DNA of 64,000 bases, taken from Phormidium tenue FACHB-886. Lineage in GTDB: Bacteria; Cyanobacteriota; Cyanobacteriia; Elainellales; Elainellaceae. How positions within the stretch are numbered: position 1 is the first letter of the stretch; each line of letters begins with the position of its first letter. The notes beneath the pieces were generated by a model. That model worked only from the letters and a program-made list of their open reading frames with translations, had not been told where the DNA came from and did no database searches. The translations under genes and the position numbers were made by a program. Below are positions 26,618 through 37,420 of this stretch, in pieces. The stretch covers positions 24,001-88,000 of the forward strand of contig NZ_JACXWX010000010.1 of NCBI RefSeq assembly GCF_014764505.1, written 5' to 3'.

Positions 26618-27280
26618 TTACTTCTCAGCCGCAGAGGTGTCAGACTGCCGCTTCGTTTCATAGAACCGGGCAGCAAGATAGCCCAGCCCATAGAGCAGAG
26701 CGGCATCACTCGTAATCCCTACTGCCGCACCAATGCCAGGAAGCAGTTCCACAAAGCTCAATCCTGTTTTCAGCAGACCCGATCCTCCCGTAGACAGACC
26801 CCAAATTGCCAGCACCTCTCCCCGTCGTGTGGGCTCCTGTGGTGAAAAGCCATAGATCGCCGCAATCCGGTAAATCATTTCAGCTTGGAGCGCCGCGATC
26901 GCGCCCAGATCTACCGCGAACAAAAACAGCGCCAAGGGCGGGACAAAATTAGTGACTAGCCCAATGCCAGCTGCCCTCCAAGCCGTTTCCACAATCACCC
27001 GTTGTGCTAGCTGTTCAGCAGTCTCCAGCGGATAAGTTTGCCGCAGTTCCGCTACTTCGCGCTGCACCTTTTCTACATTCACTTGCCCCAATGCCGCCAT
27101 TAACCAGCTAATGCCAGGAACCTTGGTCGCAAATTTGATCAGCGGATTTTCTGCAATCGGTGCAACGATCGAGCCGATCGTTTCTGTACTCTGCTCTATG
27201 ATCTGATGCAGCTGATCGGCAACTGCTTGCGCCGCTTCGTGTATTGAGTTGGGCTGTGAGTCTCGTGGGTCAGTGGTCAT
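26618..27280 (-). CDS. Membrane protein of the DUF697/EcsC-like type
   Basis: The ATG at 27278-27280 follows a GGAGA sequence and gives 220 residues; a longer frame upstream lacks support. A polar N-terminal helix region (AAQAVADQLHQIIEQSTE) is followed by an amphipathic part and three or four hydrophobic segments (GIGLVTNFVPPLALFLFAVDLG; SFVELLPGIGAAVGI). Small, Gly-rich helices of this kind resemble DUF697 or EcsC-family proteins. The function is unknown. It converges on mobA. Confidence 0.65.
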   Translation of the reverse strand: MTTDPRDSQPNSIHEAAQAVADQLHQIIEQSTETIGSIVAPIAENPLIKFATKVPGISWLMAALGQVNVEKVQREVAELRQTYPLETAEQLAQRVIVETAWRAAGIGLVTNFVPPLALFLFAVDLGAIAALQAEMIYRIAAIYGFSPQEPTRRGEVLAIWGLSTGGSGLLKTGLSFVELLPGIGAAVGITSDAALLYGLGYLAARFYETKRQSDTSAAEK

Positions 27281-27401
27281 TGTTCTAAAGTGTCTCCGAT
27301 CGAATCGTCCCACCTTCACTCTATAAAACTGCAAACCCGACAATTTCTATCCTTAGGTAGCAAGATCCGATCGTTTATTACCAGATTTCACCCTCAGTAA
27401 C

Positions 27402-27449
27402 TCAGGATTTCATTGCCTCAAGATTTTATTGCTTCAGGATTTAGGTGCA
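27402..27449. repeat. 16-bp imperfect tandem repeat, three copies
   Basis: Units begin TCAGGATTTCATTGCC (27402-27417), TCAAGATTTTATTGCT (27418-27433) and TCAGGATTTAGGTGCA (27434-27449). They lie in the divergent spacer ahead of the DUF4394 gene. Confidence 0.75.
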
Positions 27450-27550
27450 GCAATAAGCTTAGAACGGCTAGTAGTGCTGCTAACATCGCCTGCATCCGAT
27501 CGGCTAACTGTGTCGTACCGTCATTGTTCAAGCTCAACAAGTAGCTAATA

Positions 27551-28483
27551 ATGACTTCGTACAACACCGACGAAATCCTCAATCAATTGGATCAGGCGCT
27601 CAGTAGTGCTGGATTACAAGACAATGGAAAAGTTCGCGATCGAGTAAGTCAATTTGTATCTGATTTAAGGGCGAATCTGTCTGACGAAATTATTGGGCGA
27701 TTGCTTAGCTCCTTGACCAAAACACTTGCTAAGCCTGAGCCAACCACGGCTGATTTTGTAGGACTAACCTCTGATAATGACCTGGCATTTTTCGATGCTG
27801 ATAACTTGAACAGTGTTACTAAAGTTGATATTAAGGGGCTACAGCCTCAGGAAACTCTGGTAGGCATTGACTTTCGCCCCAACACCGGGCAGCTTTTTGG
27901 TGTTGGCAGCAGCAATCGCCTTTATACCATTGATATCGTTACGGGGATAGCAGTACAGGTCGGCAGCGATACCTTTGCAGTAGGGCTAAACGGTGAGAAG
28001 TTTGGTGTAGACTTCAATCCCGTTGTCGATCGCGTTCGAGTTGTCAGCGATACAGCTCAAAACCTCCGTGTCAACCCCGACACGGGTGCAGTCGTTGATG
28101 CCAACACAATGGTCGATGGCGTTCAAGCTGACGGTAACCTTAACAGTGACTCTGACTCGATAGTGGCGACAGCTTACACCAATAGCTTCACAGGTACAAC
28201 CTCCACTACGCAGTATGGTATTGATGCAGATACTGACCAATTATTCATCCAAAACCCACCGAACAACGGTACTCTGAACAGAGTTGGCTCATTAGGCGTT
28301 GATTTTGCCGCCAGTGCTGGCTTTGATATTGTCTTCAAGAACGGTAGCAACGCTGCCTTTGCTACCTCTAACTCCTCGCTCTTTTCAATTGACCTAGAGT
28401 CAGGCGCGGCTACGCTACTGGGGACTATTAAAGACGGCATCACTCCCGTTAATTTGGTTGGTTCTGCTGCAGCTAGGCTGTAA
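27551..28483 (+). CDS. DUF4394 beta-propeller-like protein with a helical N-terminus
   Basis: Residues 1-58 form a charged helical region with no signal peptide (TDEILNQLDQALSSAG). Residues 68-310 match DUF4394: FVGLTSDNDLAFFDADN, GIDFRPNTGQLFGVGSSNRLYTID, GVDFNPVVDRVRVVSD, NLRVNPDTGAVVD, YGIDADTDQLFIQ and FDIVF, the repeated blades of a propeller-like fold. DUF4394 proteins are usually exported, often with PEP-CTERM tails, so the absence of both a signal peptide and an anchor is odd. The gene is followed by a strong hairpin. The function is unknown. Confidence 0.85.
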   Translation: MTSYNTDEILNQLDQALSSAGLQDNGKVRDRVSQFVSDLRANLSDEIIGRLLSSLTKTLAKPEPTTADFVGLTSDNDLAFFDADNLNSVTKVDIKGLQPQETLVGIDFRPNTGQLFGVGSSNRLYTIDIVTGIAVQVGSDTFAVGLNGEKFGVDFNPVVDRVRVVSDTAQNLRVNPDTGAVVDANTMVDGVQADGNLNSDSDSIVATAYTNSFTGTTSTTQYGIDADTDQLFIQNPPNNGTLNRVGSLGVDFAASAGFDIVFKNGSNAAFATSNSSLFSIDLESGAATLLGTIKDGITPVNLVGSAAARL

Positions 28484-28510
28484 CGATCGTCAGCCTAAAA
28501 CCTTGTAAGA

Positions 28511-28551
28511 GCTTTGGGAAAAGGTTAATGAAGCTGCCCTTTTCCCAAAGC
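28511..28551 (+). terminator. Strong hairpin after the DUF4394 gene
   Basis: A perfect 14-bp stem (GCTTTGGGAAAAGG 28511-28524 / 28538-28551) has a 13-base loop, 27 bases after the stop codon. There is no downstream T-run, so termination may be partial. Confidence 0.65.
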
Positions 28552-28670
28552 TCCGCCTCCTATTAGCTGCATAACCCTTTGCGCACAAAATATTGCTGTA
28601 TTTATCTGGAACCCTGTTTGTCCCACCCTAGTCTGTAGCAACAGTAACAACAGCGTTCTTGGAAGAGATT

Positions 28671-29894
28671 ATGCGGCAAGCGTTGGCGATCGGGTTTTTG
28701 GCAATGGTAATGACGGGGAGCGGGGTTCCTCTTGCCGCTTTGCCATCCCAGGCTGACGGCGTGCTCTCTAGCAATCCAGCCCCAAGTAGCCCTGTCACGA
28801 ATAGCCCAGCCGTCGACAGCCCAAGCGCTGATAGTTCGAGCGATGACACGAACGCTATCCTTGCCAGTCGGGATGCGTTTTATTTCAGCAGTCGGGGGTT
28901 TCGGTTCGTACTGCCCAGCAGCTATACGCTTGAAGATGCAACAGAGTCGATCGCAGGACAGGCAAACGCGCCCTTGCAACTGCTGCAGCTTTGGCAGCAA
29001 AAAGACTTTGTGAATCGAGAGAACCTGCCCGAATCGCCGCCGCTCATTCGGATCTATATTTACGATAATTCGCAGCAGCTACCCCTCACAGATTGGAAAG
29101 ATGAGCTGAGCCGCGCTGACGATCGAGCCGTAACCGTTGCAGGACAGCCAGGGATTGCCTACAGCGCTACCGGACTGTATGACTCCGATAATGTTTTGTT
29201 TAAGAGCTTAGACGATCGCTATGTGGTTCGCATTCAAGGTGGTTATCTCGATCGCAACGATGAAATCCTTCAGACATTTCAGGTGGTTGTTCAGAGTTTT
29301 AGCTTCGATATACTGCCGAGTGCAACTGCTTCACCCCGCATCAACTATAGTCGTCTCCAAAGTTTGCTAGAAAATCATAGCTGGCAAGCTGCTGATGTGG
29401 AAACGCGGGGCATCTTACAGCGATTGGCAGACGGGAAAGATTATCTCTATAGCAGTGCTACCTGGCTCAATGAAATTCCCTGCGAAGATTTGGAGACGAT
29501 CGACACCCTGTGGTCGGAGGCAAGCGACGGCAGATTTGGCTACGCGGCACAGCGTCGGCTTTGGCAGCAAACCAGCGGCAGCGCAAACAGCCGGGTGGAA
29601 CAGTTTGGACAGCAAGTGGGATGGCGGGCACAGCCGTCTGCATCTGGAACAGAATTATTTGAAACCGGATGGAAATCGGACATCGAGCTAGTGCCAACTG
29701 CCGAAGCACCGATCGGTCAGTTTCCTTGGGTTGGAGTTTCTTCTAGCGCCTTGACCGATTTTCTCAACACGCCAGGGTGTGGTAGCTGCACGATCGACAT
29801 GCTTTACCTGAAAGGCGATCGGTTCTATCACTACTTGCCCGCCCTTTTCACCAAACTGGAGAGCTGCGCCAACCCCACGGCTGCCCAAAAATAG
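28671..29894 (+). CDS. Exported protein with a C-terminal GUN4 domain
   Basis: The ATG at 28671 has GGAAG ten bases upstream and opens a signal peptide (MRQALAIGFLAMVMTGSGVPLAA), which rules out the upstream TTG. A Ser/Pro/Asp-rich linker (about 30-62) leads to a beta-rich domain (about 66-213) beginning FYFSSRGFRFVLPSSY that resembles PsbP-like lumenal folds. A GUN4 domain follows (about 224-400) with INYSRLQSLLENHSW, the ADVET signature, SEASDGRFGYAAQRR and APIGQFPW. The GUN4 domain binds porphyrins in chlorophyll synthesis; a signal peptide would place this one in the lumen or periplasm, which is unusual. Convergent with gyrB. Confidence 0.82.
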   Translation: MRQALAIGFLAMVMTGSGVPLAALPSQADGVLSSNPAPSSPVTNSPAVDSPSADSSSDDTNAILASRDAFYFSSRGFRFVLPSSYTLEDATESIAGQANAPLQLLQLWQQKDFVNRENLPESPPLIRIYIYDNSQQLPLTDWKDELSRADDRAVTVAGQPGIAYSATGLYDSDNVLFKSLDDRYVVRIQGGYLDRNDEILQTFQVVVQSFSFDILPSATASPRINYSRLQSLLENHSWQAADVETRGILQRLADGKDYLYSSATWLNEIPCEDLETIDTLWSEASDGRFGYAAQRRLWQQTSGSANSRVEQFGQQVGWRAQPSASGTELFETGWKSDIELVPTAEAPIGQFPWVGVSSSALTDFLNTPGCGSCTIDMLYLKGDRFYHYLPALFTKLESCANPTAAQK

Positions 29895-29927
29895 CTAATG
29901 CGCGGTGGATTTCCCACCGTGCATTAG
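29894..29927. terminator. Bidirectional hairpin between the GUN4 gene and gyrB
   Basis: A long stem (GCTAATGC-G-CGGTGG / CCACCG-T-GCATTAGC) with a G.T pair and a short loop begins in the last base of the GUN4 stop codon and lies 28 bases past the convergent gyrB stop. Confidence 0.75.
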
Positions 29928-29955
29928 CCCAATACACCACAGCTGAATGTCCAAA

Positions 29956-31977
<2,022 letters not shown>

Positions 31978-32083
31978 TCAAGGCGGTTTTACGCCAGTCT
32001 GAGAAGAGGTTCCAACAGGGGATGGATCGGTGATGGATCTACGCAATCGATTGCATGAGTGCCAACAGGCTTTGATATGACTG

Positions 32084-33031
32084 ATGTGGGATGGTGTTGT
32101 GGAAGAAATTAATACATTTGTATCAGGCCCTCCTGTCTCTATTCTAATCGTGATTTGTGGGGCAACAGCAACAGGTAAATCAGGCTTAGCGATCGCCTTA
32201 GCTGAACGGCTACAAGGAGTCATCCTCAGCGCCGACTCCCGCCAAGTGTATCGCGAGTTTGACATTGGCACTGCAAAACCTTCAATTGCCGATCGGCTGC
32301 GGGTTCCCCATTATCTGATTGATATCTGCGATCCCACAGAAACGCTAACGCTAGCAGACTACCAGCAGCAAGCGCAAAGCATAATCGGCACAGGGGGGCT
32401 ACCGCTGCTGGTAGGCGGCACCGGGCTTTACATCCGCTCGATCGTCCGAGGGTTGCTCATCCCCCGGGTAGCTCCGCAGCGAGAGCTACGATTGCAGCTG
32501 CAGCAGCTCGGGCAGCGGCAGTGCTATAGCTTTTTGCAACAGGTAGACCCGATCGCCGCCCAGAAGATTCACCCAAACGATCAGGTACGGACGCTGCGGG
32601 CGTTGGAAGTGTTTTATGCCACGGGCAAGCCAATTTCTGTACAGCAAGGGGAAGTTCCACCGCGCTATCCAATTTTGCAAATTGGGCTGGATTGCCCTGA
32701 TCTAGATGCGCTGGAGCGGCGGATTCAGCAGCGGACTGCCCAAATGCTGGAAGAGGGATTTGTGGAAGAGGTGGAAGCGCTCTGCCAGAAATACGGTGCA
32801 GATCTGCCGCTTTTGAACACGTTGGGCTACCAAGAAATGAAGCAATATTTGGCTGGAGAAATCTCTCTGGCTGAAGCCGAAGCGCTGACCGTCCTGCATA
32901 CCCGCCAGTTTGCCAAACAGCAGCGCACTTGGTTTCGAGCCGATGAGACGATCGACTGGTTTGATGCCGATGTGCCAGATCTGTTGGAGCAAGTTTGGGC
33001 GCGGCTGCAGCAGTTTTTGGACAAAGCCTGA
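32084..33031 (+). CDS. miaA: tRNA dimethylallyltransferase
   Basis: MiaA transfers the dimethylallyl group of DMAPP to A37 of tRNAs that read UNN codons. The P-loop is GATATGKS, followed by the substrate-recognition ILSADSRQVYREFDIGTAKPS and the HYLIDI motif. Also visible are LVGGTGLYIRSIVRGL, HPNDQVRTLRALEV and the basic RQFAKQQRTWFR tRNA-binding segment. The 315-residue length is typical. DMAPP comes from the MEP pathway that includes IspH above. It is transcribed divergently from gyrB and followed by ackA. Confidence 0.97.
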   Translation: MWDGVVEEINTFVSGPPVSILIVICGATATGKSGLAIALAERLQGVILSADSRQVYREFDIGTAKPSIADRLRVPHYLIDICDPTETLTLADYQQQAQSIIGTGGLPLLVGGTGLYIRSIVRGLLIPRVAPQRELRLQLQQLGQRQCYSFLQQVDPIAAQKIHPNDQVRTLRALEVFYATGKPISVQQGEVPPRYPILQIGLDCPDLDALERRIQQRTAQMLEEGFVEEVEALCQKYGADLPLLNTLGYQEMKQYLAGEISLAEAEALTVLHTRQFAKQQRTWFRADETIDWFDADVPDLLEQVWARLQQFLDKA

Positions 33032-33118
33032 GGGCGCTGTGGTTTGCCAAACTGCGGCGAGCGCAAATTTTCGGCACACTAGGGAAGATGCCATACCGAG
33101 TTGCAAAGTGAACTGCCC

Positions 33119-34336
33119 ATGAAAATCTTAGTGCTGAATGCAGGATCGAGCAGCCAGAAAAGCTGCCTCTACGACATTGCTGCGCTACCCGACCAGCCGC
33201 CTGAGCCGCTCTGGGAAGCCCAGATCGACTGGACGCATCAGCAGGGCGTGGCAGAAGTGAAGGTAAAAACGATCGCCGGGGCATCCCTCCAAGAAACCAT
33301 TCCGTTTGAGTCACCAACGCCCGTGATGGAGTGGATGTTTAACACCCTTTGGAGCGGTGAAACACAAGTCATCGACAGTCCCGCAGCGATTGGGGGCGTA
33401 GGGCATCGGGTGGTTCACGGGGGGCATTTCTATGCCGATAGCGTACGAATAACGCCCGGAGTCAAGGACATGATCGAGCGGCTCTCTGCCCTCGCGCCAG
33501 TCCACAATCCGGTTAACCTGGAAGGAATCAAGGCGATCGAGCAGATTTTAGGTGCAGCCATTCCCCAAGTTGCTGTGTTTGATACTGCCTTTCACGCCCA
33601 AATGCCTGATGCAGCCACTGCCTACGCCATTCCCTATGAGCTAACTGAGCAGGGCATTCGTCGCTATGGGTTTCACGGCACCAGCCATCGCTATTGTGCA
33701 GAACGCACCGCCCAGATCCTCAATCAGCCGATCGACGATCTACGAATCGTCACCTGTCACTTGGGCAATGGCTGCTCGCTGGCTGCCATTCAAAAGGGAC
33801 GCAGCGTAGATACCACAATGGGCTTTACGCCGCTGGATGGGCTGATGATGGGCAGTCGATCGGGATCGGTTGACCCCAGTATTTTGCTGCACCTGATGCG
33901 GCAGGAAGAGTACACGGTCGATCAGCTAGATACAATGCTGAATCGCAAGTCCGGTCTGCTGGGTGTATCAGGTGTCTCGAACGATATGCGGCGGGTGATG
34001 GAGGCGATCGAGCAGGGCAACGAGCGGGCTCAGCTTGCCCTGGATGTTTATATTCACCGTCTGCGGAGCGGCATTGGCGCGATGATTGCTACGCTGGGTG
34101 GTTTGGATGCGTTGGTGTTTACGGCAGGCGTAGGTGAGAATGCTCCGAATGTACGGGCGGCTGCCTGCGAAGCCTTTGCCTACATGGGCTTGCAGCTAGA
34201 CTTGCAAAAGAATGCAAACCATCCCCACGATCAGGTGATTTCGGCTGACGGCTCCACGGTTAAAGTGCTGGTGATCCACACGCAGGAAGATTGGGCGATC
34301 GCCAAAGCCTGCTGGGAGGTTGTCAGAACCGCCTGA
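33119..34336 (+). CDS. ackA: Acetate kinase
   Basis: AckA interconverts acetyl phosphate and acetate with ADP/ATP. I start at ATG 33119 where the fold begins (MKILVLNAGSSSQKS). Family motifs are complete: VGHRVVHGGHF, DTAFHAQMP, RYGFHGTSHRY with the catalytic His/Arg, HLGNGCSLAA, LMMGSRSGSVDPS, GVSNDMRRVM and FTAGVGENA. At 405 residues it is normal. No phosphotransacetylase gene is adjacent. Together with the PTS it fits fermentation or overflow metabolism, but that is inference. Confidence 0.96.
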   Translation: MKILVLNAGSSSQKSCLYDIAALPDQPPEPLWEAQIDWTHQQGVAEVKVKTIAGASLQETIPFESPTPVMEWMFNTLWSGETQVIDSPAAIGGVGHRVVHGGHFYADSVRITPGVKDMIERLSALAPVHNPVNLEGIKAIEQILGAAIPQVAVFDTAFHAQMPDAATAYAIPYELTEQGIRRYGFHGTSHRYCAERTAQILNQPIDDLRIVTCHLGNGCSLAAIQKGRSVDTTMGFTPLDGLMMGSRSGSVDPSILLHLMRQEEYTVDQLDTMLNRKSGLLGVSGVSNDMRRVMEAIEQGNERAQLALDVYIHRLRSGIGAMIATLGGLDALVFTAGVGENAPNVRAAACEAFAYMGLQLDLQKNANHPHDQVISADGSTVKVLVIHTQEDWAIAKACWEVVRTA

Positions 34337-34455
34337 AGGAGTAGCTGGATGGGTTTCGAGCAAACCCCGCCAAACCCATAGAAATATTTCACAGTCCTTG
34401 GACTGGCTGTTGATCCTGCTATCTTTAACACTCGTCCTCTTTGAGCCACTGAACC

Positions 34456-35436
34456 ATGAGTACATCCCCTCGTATTAAAACCATCTACACCGACGGAGCC
34501 TGCTCTGGCAATCCGGGTCCAGGCGGCTGGGGAACCGTGGTCTACTTTGAGGATGGCTCGGTGCATGAAATGGGTGGTGCAGCTGCCCAAACCACAAACA
34601 ACCGCATGGAAATTCAAGCGGCGATCGCTGCGCTCGACTATCTGCTTGCCTCCGGGGAAACCCAGCCTGTGTCGCTCTACACCGACAGCGAATATGTCAA
34701 AAACGGCATTACCAAATGGGTGACGGGCTGGAAGCGCAAAGGCTGGAAAACTTCATCTGGGGCGGCTGTCCTCAACCAGGACTTGTGGGAAACGCTCGAT
34801 CGGCTCAACCAGAAGGTAATGCGGCAGACGACTCTGCAGTGGCAGTACGTGCGAGGGCATTCAGGTGATGTGGGCAACGATCGCTGCGACACGATCGCCC
34901 GTGGCTTTTCCCTCAGCTCGCCGCCAGCCTTGCGTCAGCAAACCAACGGTGCTGCGGCTAGCTCTCTGACAAACTCTGCAATCGACTCTGCGACAGGCGA
35001 CCTAGAAGAGGAGCTTGCCTCCGCGAGTGTGGCTACGTCAGATTCTTCCCCCCTTCCCCCGTCTTCCTCATCCCTCGAATCTGCCTCTTACATCACCAAT
35101 TCCCCTAGTTCTGAGGCGATACAATCCAAACACGGAACTACTGCAACAGAGACGATCATGGTCAATTCAACCAGTTCAACGCTTAACGATGCCTCTGATT
35201 TGCCGCGCGAGGTGAGGGTAGCTCAGCTCCGCAACATGGTAGAAACACTGCAAATTGCCGACGAGATCGCGGCGAAAGGCTATCTGATTACCAGTGCCGA
35301 ACTGGCAGATTTAATGGATGTAAACGCTAGCGCGGTGACAAGCCGAGGGGATAACTGGGTCTGGCGAAACTGGGTGGTGTCACGGGTGCGGCGAGAAGGC
35401 AACCAGATTTTGTGGCAGCTAGAGCGGGTGGACTAA
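34456..35436 (+). CDS. rnhA: Ribonuclease HI with a C-terminal cyanobacterial domain
   Basis: Residues 7-150 are RNase HI, which cuts RNA in RNA-DNA hybrids. The catalytic residues are visible: Asp13 (YTDGACSGNPGPGGW), Glu52 (TNNRMEIQA), Asp77 (YTDSEYV), His135 and Asp142. A low-complexity Ser/Thr linker (about 165-240) follows. The final 75 residues form a compact domain (LRNMVETLQIADEIAAKGYL, SAELADLMDVNASAVTSRGD, WRNWVVSRVRREGN) that looks like a winged helix and could bind nucleic acid. I recall this tail in other cyanobacterial RNase H proteins. The role of the tail is unknown. Confidence 0.92.
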   Translation: MSTSPRIKTIYTDGACSGNPGPGGWGTVVYFEDGSVHEMGGAAAQTTNNRMEIQAAIAALDYLLASGETQPVSLYTDSEYVKNGITKWVTGWKRKGWKTSSGAAVLNQDLWETLDRLNQKVMRQTTLQWQYVRGHSGDVGNDRCDTIARGFSLSSPPALRQQTNGAAASSLTNSAIDSATGDLEEELASASVATSDSSPLPPSSSSLESASYITNSPSSEAIQSKHGTTATETIMVNSTSSTLNDASDLPREVRVAQLRNMVETLQIADEIAAKGYLITSAELADLMDVNASAVTSRGDNWVWRNWVVSRVRREGNQILWQLERVD

Positions 35437-35852
35437 ATCCAATTGCTCCAAATTCAAGCGCTATCGAAGGCATTTTTTTAAATTTGATCAAAACCTTAAT
35501 CATTTTGTCTGGAAAAATAGCTCCAGATTTAGAGTTTTATGGCATTCTATACGCAACACCTAGTAGAGTCTCATTCCCGCTTCAAAGATAAGCATTGAGT
35601 CTGGTTTCCTTGAGAAGCTTATACAGCACGCTTTTCAGGCAAAACGATCGAGCTTTTGGGGGATGGCTGCCTGCTTGAGCGATCGAGGAGTGTTTTGGCG
35701 GAGTTGAGGGCTAGTTCGGTTCTATAGAATCAAGCGGATTAGCAAGATTAAATGTGGATTTTTGCTGAGAGGTCTTATATTTAATCGAGCCAGCCTGCTG
35801 CGAATGGTTATGGGGCTGTGTGTAGTTGTGCGATCGGCGATAGAGGTGAGCA
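35437..35852. other. 416-bp spacer upstream of dnaA
   Basis: It should contain the dnaA promoter. I looked for DnaA boxes (TTATCCACA type) and found only weak matches, such as TGTGGATTT near 35752. There is no cluster, so a replication origin cannot be claimed here. Confidence 0.5.
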
Positions 35853-37229
35853 GTGGAAACTAGCCTAGACAGCTTTTGGGAGCAGGTGTTGGAGCGACTT
35901 CAGCTCCAGCTTAGCCGCCCCACGTTTGAAACCTGGATCAAGCCAGCGATGGCAGAACGGCTTGAGAAAAATAGCCTGGTTATCTGCACGCCAAACCCCT
36001 TCGCCCGCAACTGGCTGCAAAAATACTACGTCAAGGCGATCGCCGATGTGGTGCAGGAGATTTTGGGCTACCCGGTCGAAATTCACATCACCGTTAAACC
36101 GGGAGCTGCCTCCGAAGCAGCCGACAGCACAGAAATGATGTGGTCGATGCCTACACCTGCCGCAGAGCCTGCCCCCGCCCAGCGCCCGCGCCATTCTGAT
36201 CTCAACCCTAAGTCGGTCTTCTCTCGCTTTGTGGTTGGCTCTAATAACCGCATGGCGCACGCTGCTTCGCTGGCGGTGGCAGAGTCACCGGGACGCGAGT
36301 TTAACCCACTGTTTCTGTGCGGTGGCGTTGGGTTGGGCAAAACCCACTTGATGCAGGCGATCGGGCACTATCGGCTAGAAATTGACCCCGCCTCTAAGAT
36401 TTTCTACGTCTCGACAGAAAAGTTTACCAATGACCTGATTGCTGCCATCCGCAAAGACAGCATGCAGAGCTTCCGGGAGCATTACCGGGAGGTGGATGTG
36501 CTGCTGGTAGATGATATTCAGTTCATTGAGGGAAAGGAGTACACGCAGGAAGAATTCTTTCACACGTTCAACACGCTGCATGAAGCCGGCAAGCAGGTGG
36601 TGCTGGCGTCCGATCGCCCCCCCAGCCAAATCCCCCGCCTGCAAGAGCGGCTGTGTTCGCGCTTCTCAATGGGGCTAATTGCCGACATTCAGGCGCCCGA
36701 TTTGGAGACGCGTATGGCGATTCTGCAAAAGAAAGCAGAGTATGACAACATTCGCCTGCCGCGCAATGTGATCGAATACATTGCCTCAACTTACACCTCC
36801 AACATCCGGGAGCTGGAAGGCGCACTGATTCGAGCGGTTGCCTACACTTCGATCTCAGGGCTATCGATGACGGTAGAAAATATTGCGCCGGTGCTGAATC
36901 CGCCTAGCGAGCAGGTGGAAGCCTCGCCGGAAACGGTAATGACGGCAGTGTCGGAGACTTATAATGTGTCGATCGAAGACCTAAAAAGCAATTCCCGCCG
37001 CCGCGAGATCAGCGTCGCTCGGCAGATTGGCATGTTTTTGATGCGGCAGCACACAGATTTGAGCCTGCCCAAAATTGGTGAGGTATTCGGCGGCAAAGAC
37101 CACACAACGGTGATGTATAGCTGCGAGAAAATTACGCAGCTCAAGAATACCGATCCAGATCTAGCGCGAAATTTGCGGCAGTTGAGCGATCGAATTAGTT
37201 TTTCCAACCAGGCTCAGTCGCGGAAGTAG
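35853..37229 (+). CDS. dnaA: Chromosomal replication initiator protein DnaA
   Basis: DnaA is the AAA+ protein that opens oriC. The start is GTG (35853) with AGAGGTGA upstream, giving the usual cyanobacterial beginning [19 protein letters not shown]. Domain I (about 1-80) and a Pro/Ala-rich domain II (about 84-118) precede domain III with Walker [10 protein letters not shown] at 157-165, Walker [14 protein letters not shown] and box [16 protein letters not shown]. Domain IV ends the protein with the DNA-binding signature [15 protein letters not shown]. Its 458 residues are typical. The neighbours are not dnaN or recF, as is common in cyanobacteria. Confidence 0.98.
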   Translation: METSLDSFWEQVLERLQLQLSRPTFETWIKPAMAERLEKNSLVICTPNPFARNWLQKYYVKAIADVVQEILGYPVEIHITVKPGAASEAADSTEMMWSMPTPAAEPAPAQRPRHSDLNPKSVFSRFVVGSNNRMAHAASLAVAESPGREFNPLFLCGGVGLGKTHLMQAIGHYRLEIDPASKIFYVSTEKFTNDLIAAIRKDSMQSFREHYREVDVLLVDDIQFIEGKEYTQEEFFHTFNTLHEAGKQVVLASDRPPSQIPRLQERLCSRFSMGLIADIQAPDLETRMAILQKKAEYDNIRLPRNVIEYIASTYTSNIRELEGALIRAVAYTSISGLSMTVENIAPVLNPPSEQVEASPETVMTAVSETYNVSIEDLKSNSRRREISVARQIGMFLMRQHTDLSLPKIGEVFGGKDHTTVMYSCEKITQLKNTDPDLARNLRQLSDRISFSNQAQSRK

Positions 37230-37324
37230 ACGGGAGAATATAAGACCTGAAAAAGTACCACAGTGGGTACTGTCAGAATCGTTGAAAGTTTTGTTGACTA
37301 GAAGGTGAGGACAAGGCAAGTGTT

Positions 37325-37356
37325 GAGTTCCAAGCCGCACAACTTGGAACTCTTTT
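37325..37356 (+). terminator. Intrinsic terminator of dnaA
   Basis: A perfect 10-bp stem GAGTTCCAAG/CTTGGAACTC (37325-37334 / 37343-37352) with an 8-base loop is followed by TTTT. It lies about 95 bases after the stop codon. Confidence 0.85.
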
Positions 37357-37420
37357 ATTGAATATAGAATTTGAGCTTGAAAATGGCTGTGATGCATCAC
37401 ACAACCATTTTCATTAGAAT

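Noticed and set aside
32457-33317. 286-codon minus-strand frame opposite miaA and ackA
   Set aside because: Low-complexity Arg/Pro/Ala/Ser translation, fully antisense to two well-supported genes; a shadow frame.
35437-35852. Replication origin upstream of dnaA
   Set aside because: Only single weak DnaA-box matches and no cluster or AT-rich unwinding element that stands out; cyanobacterial origins often lie elsewhere.
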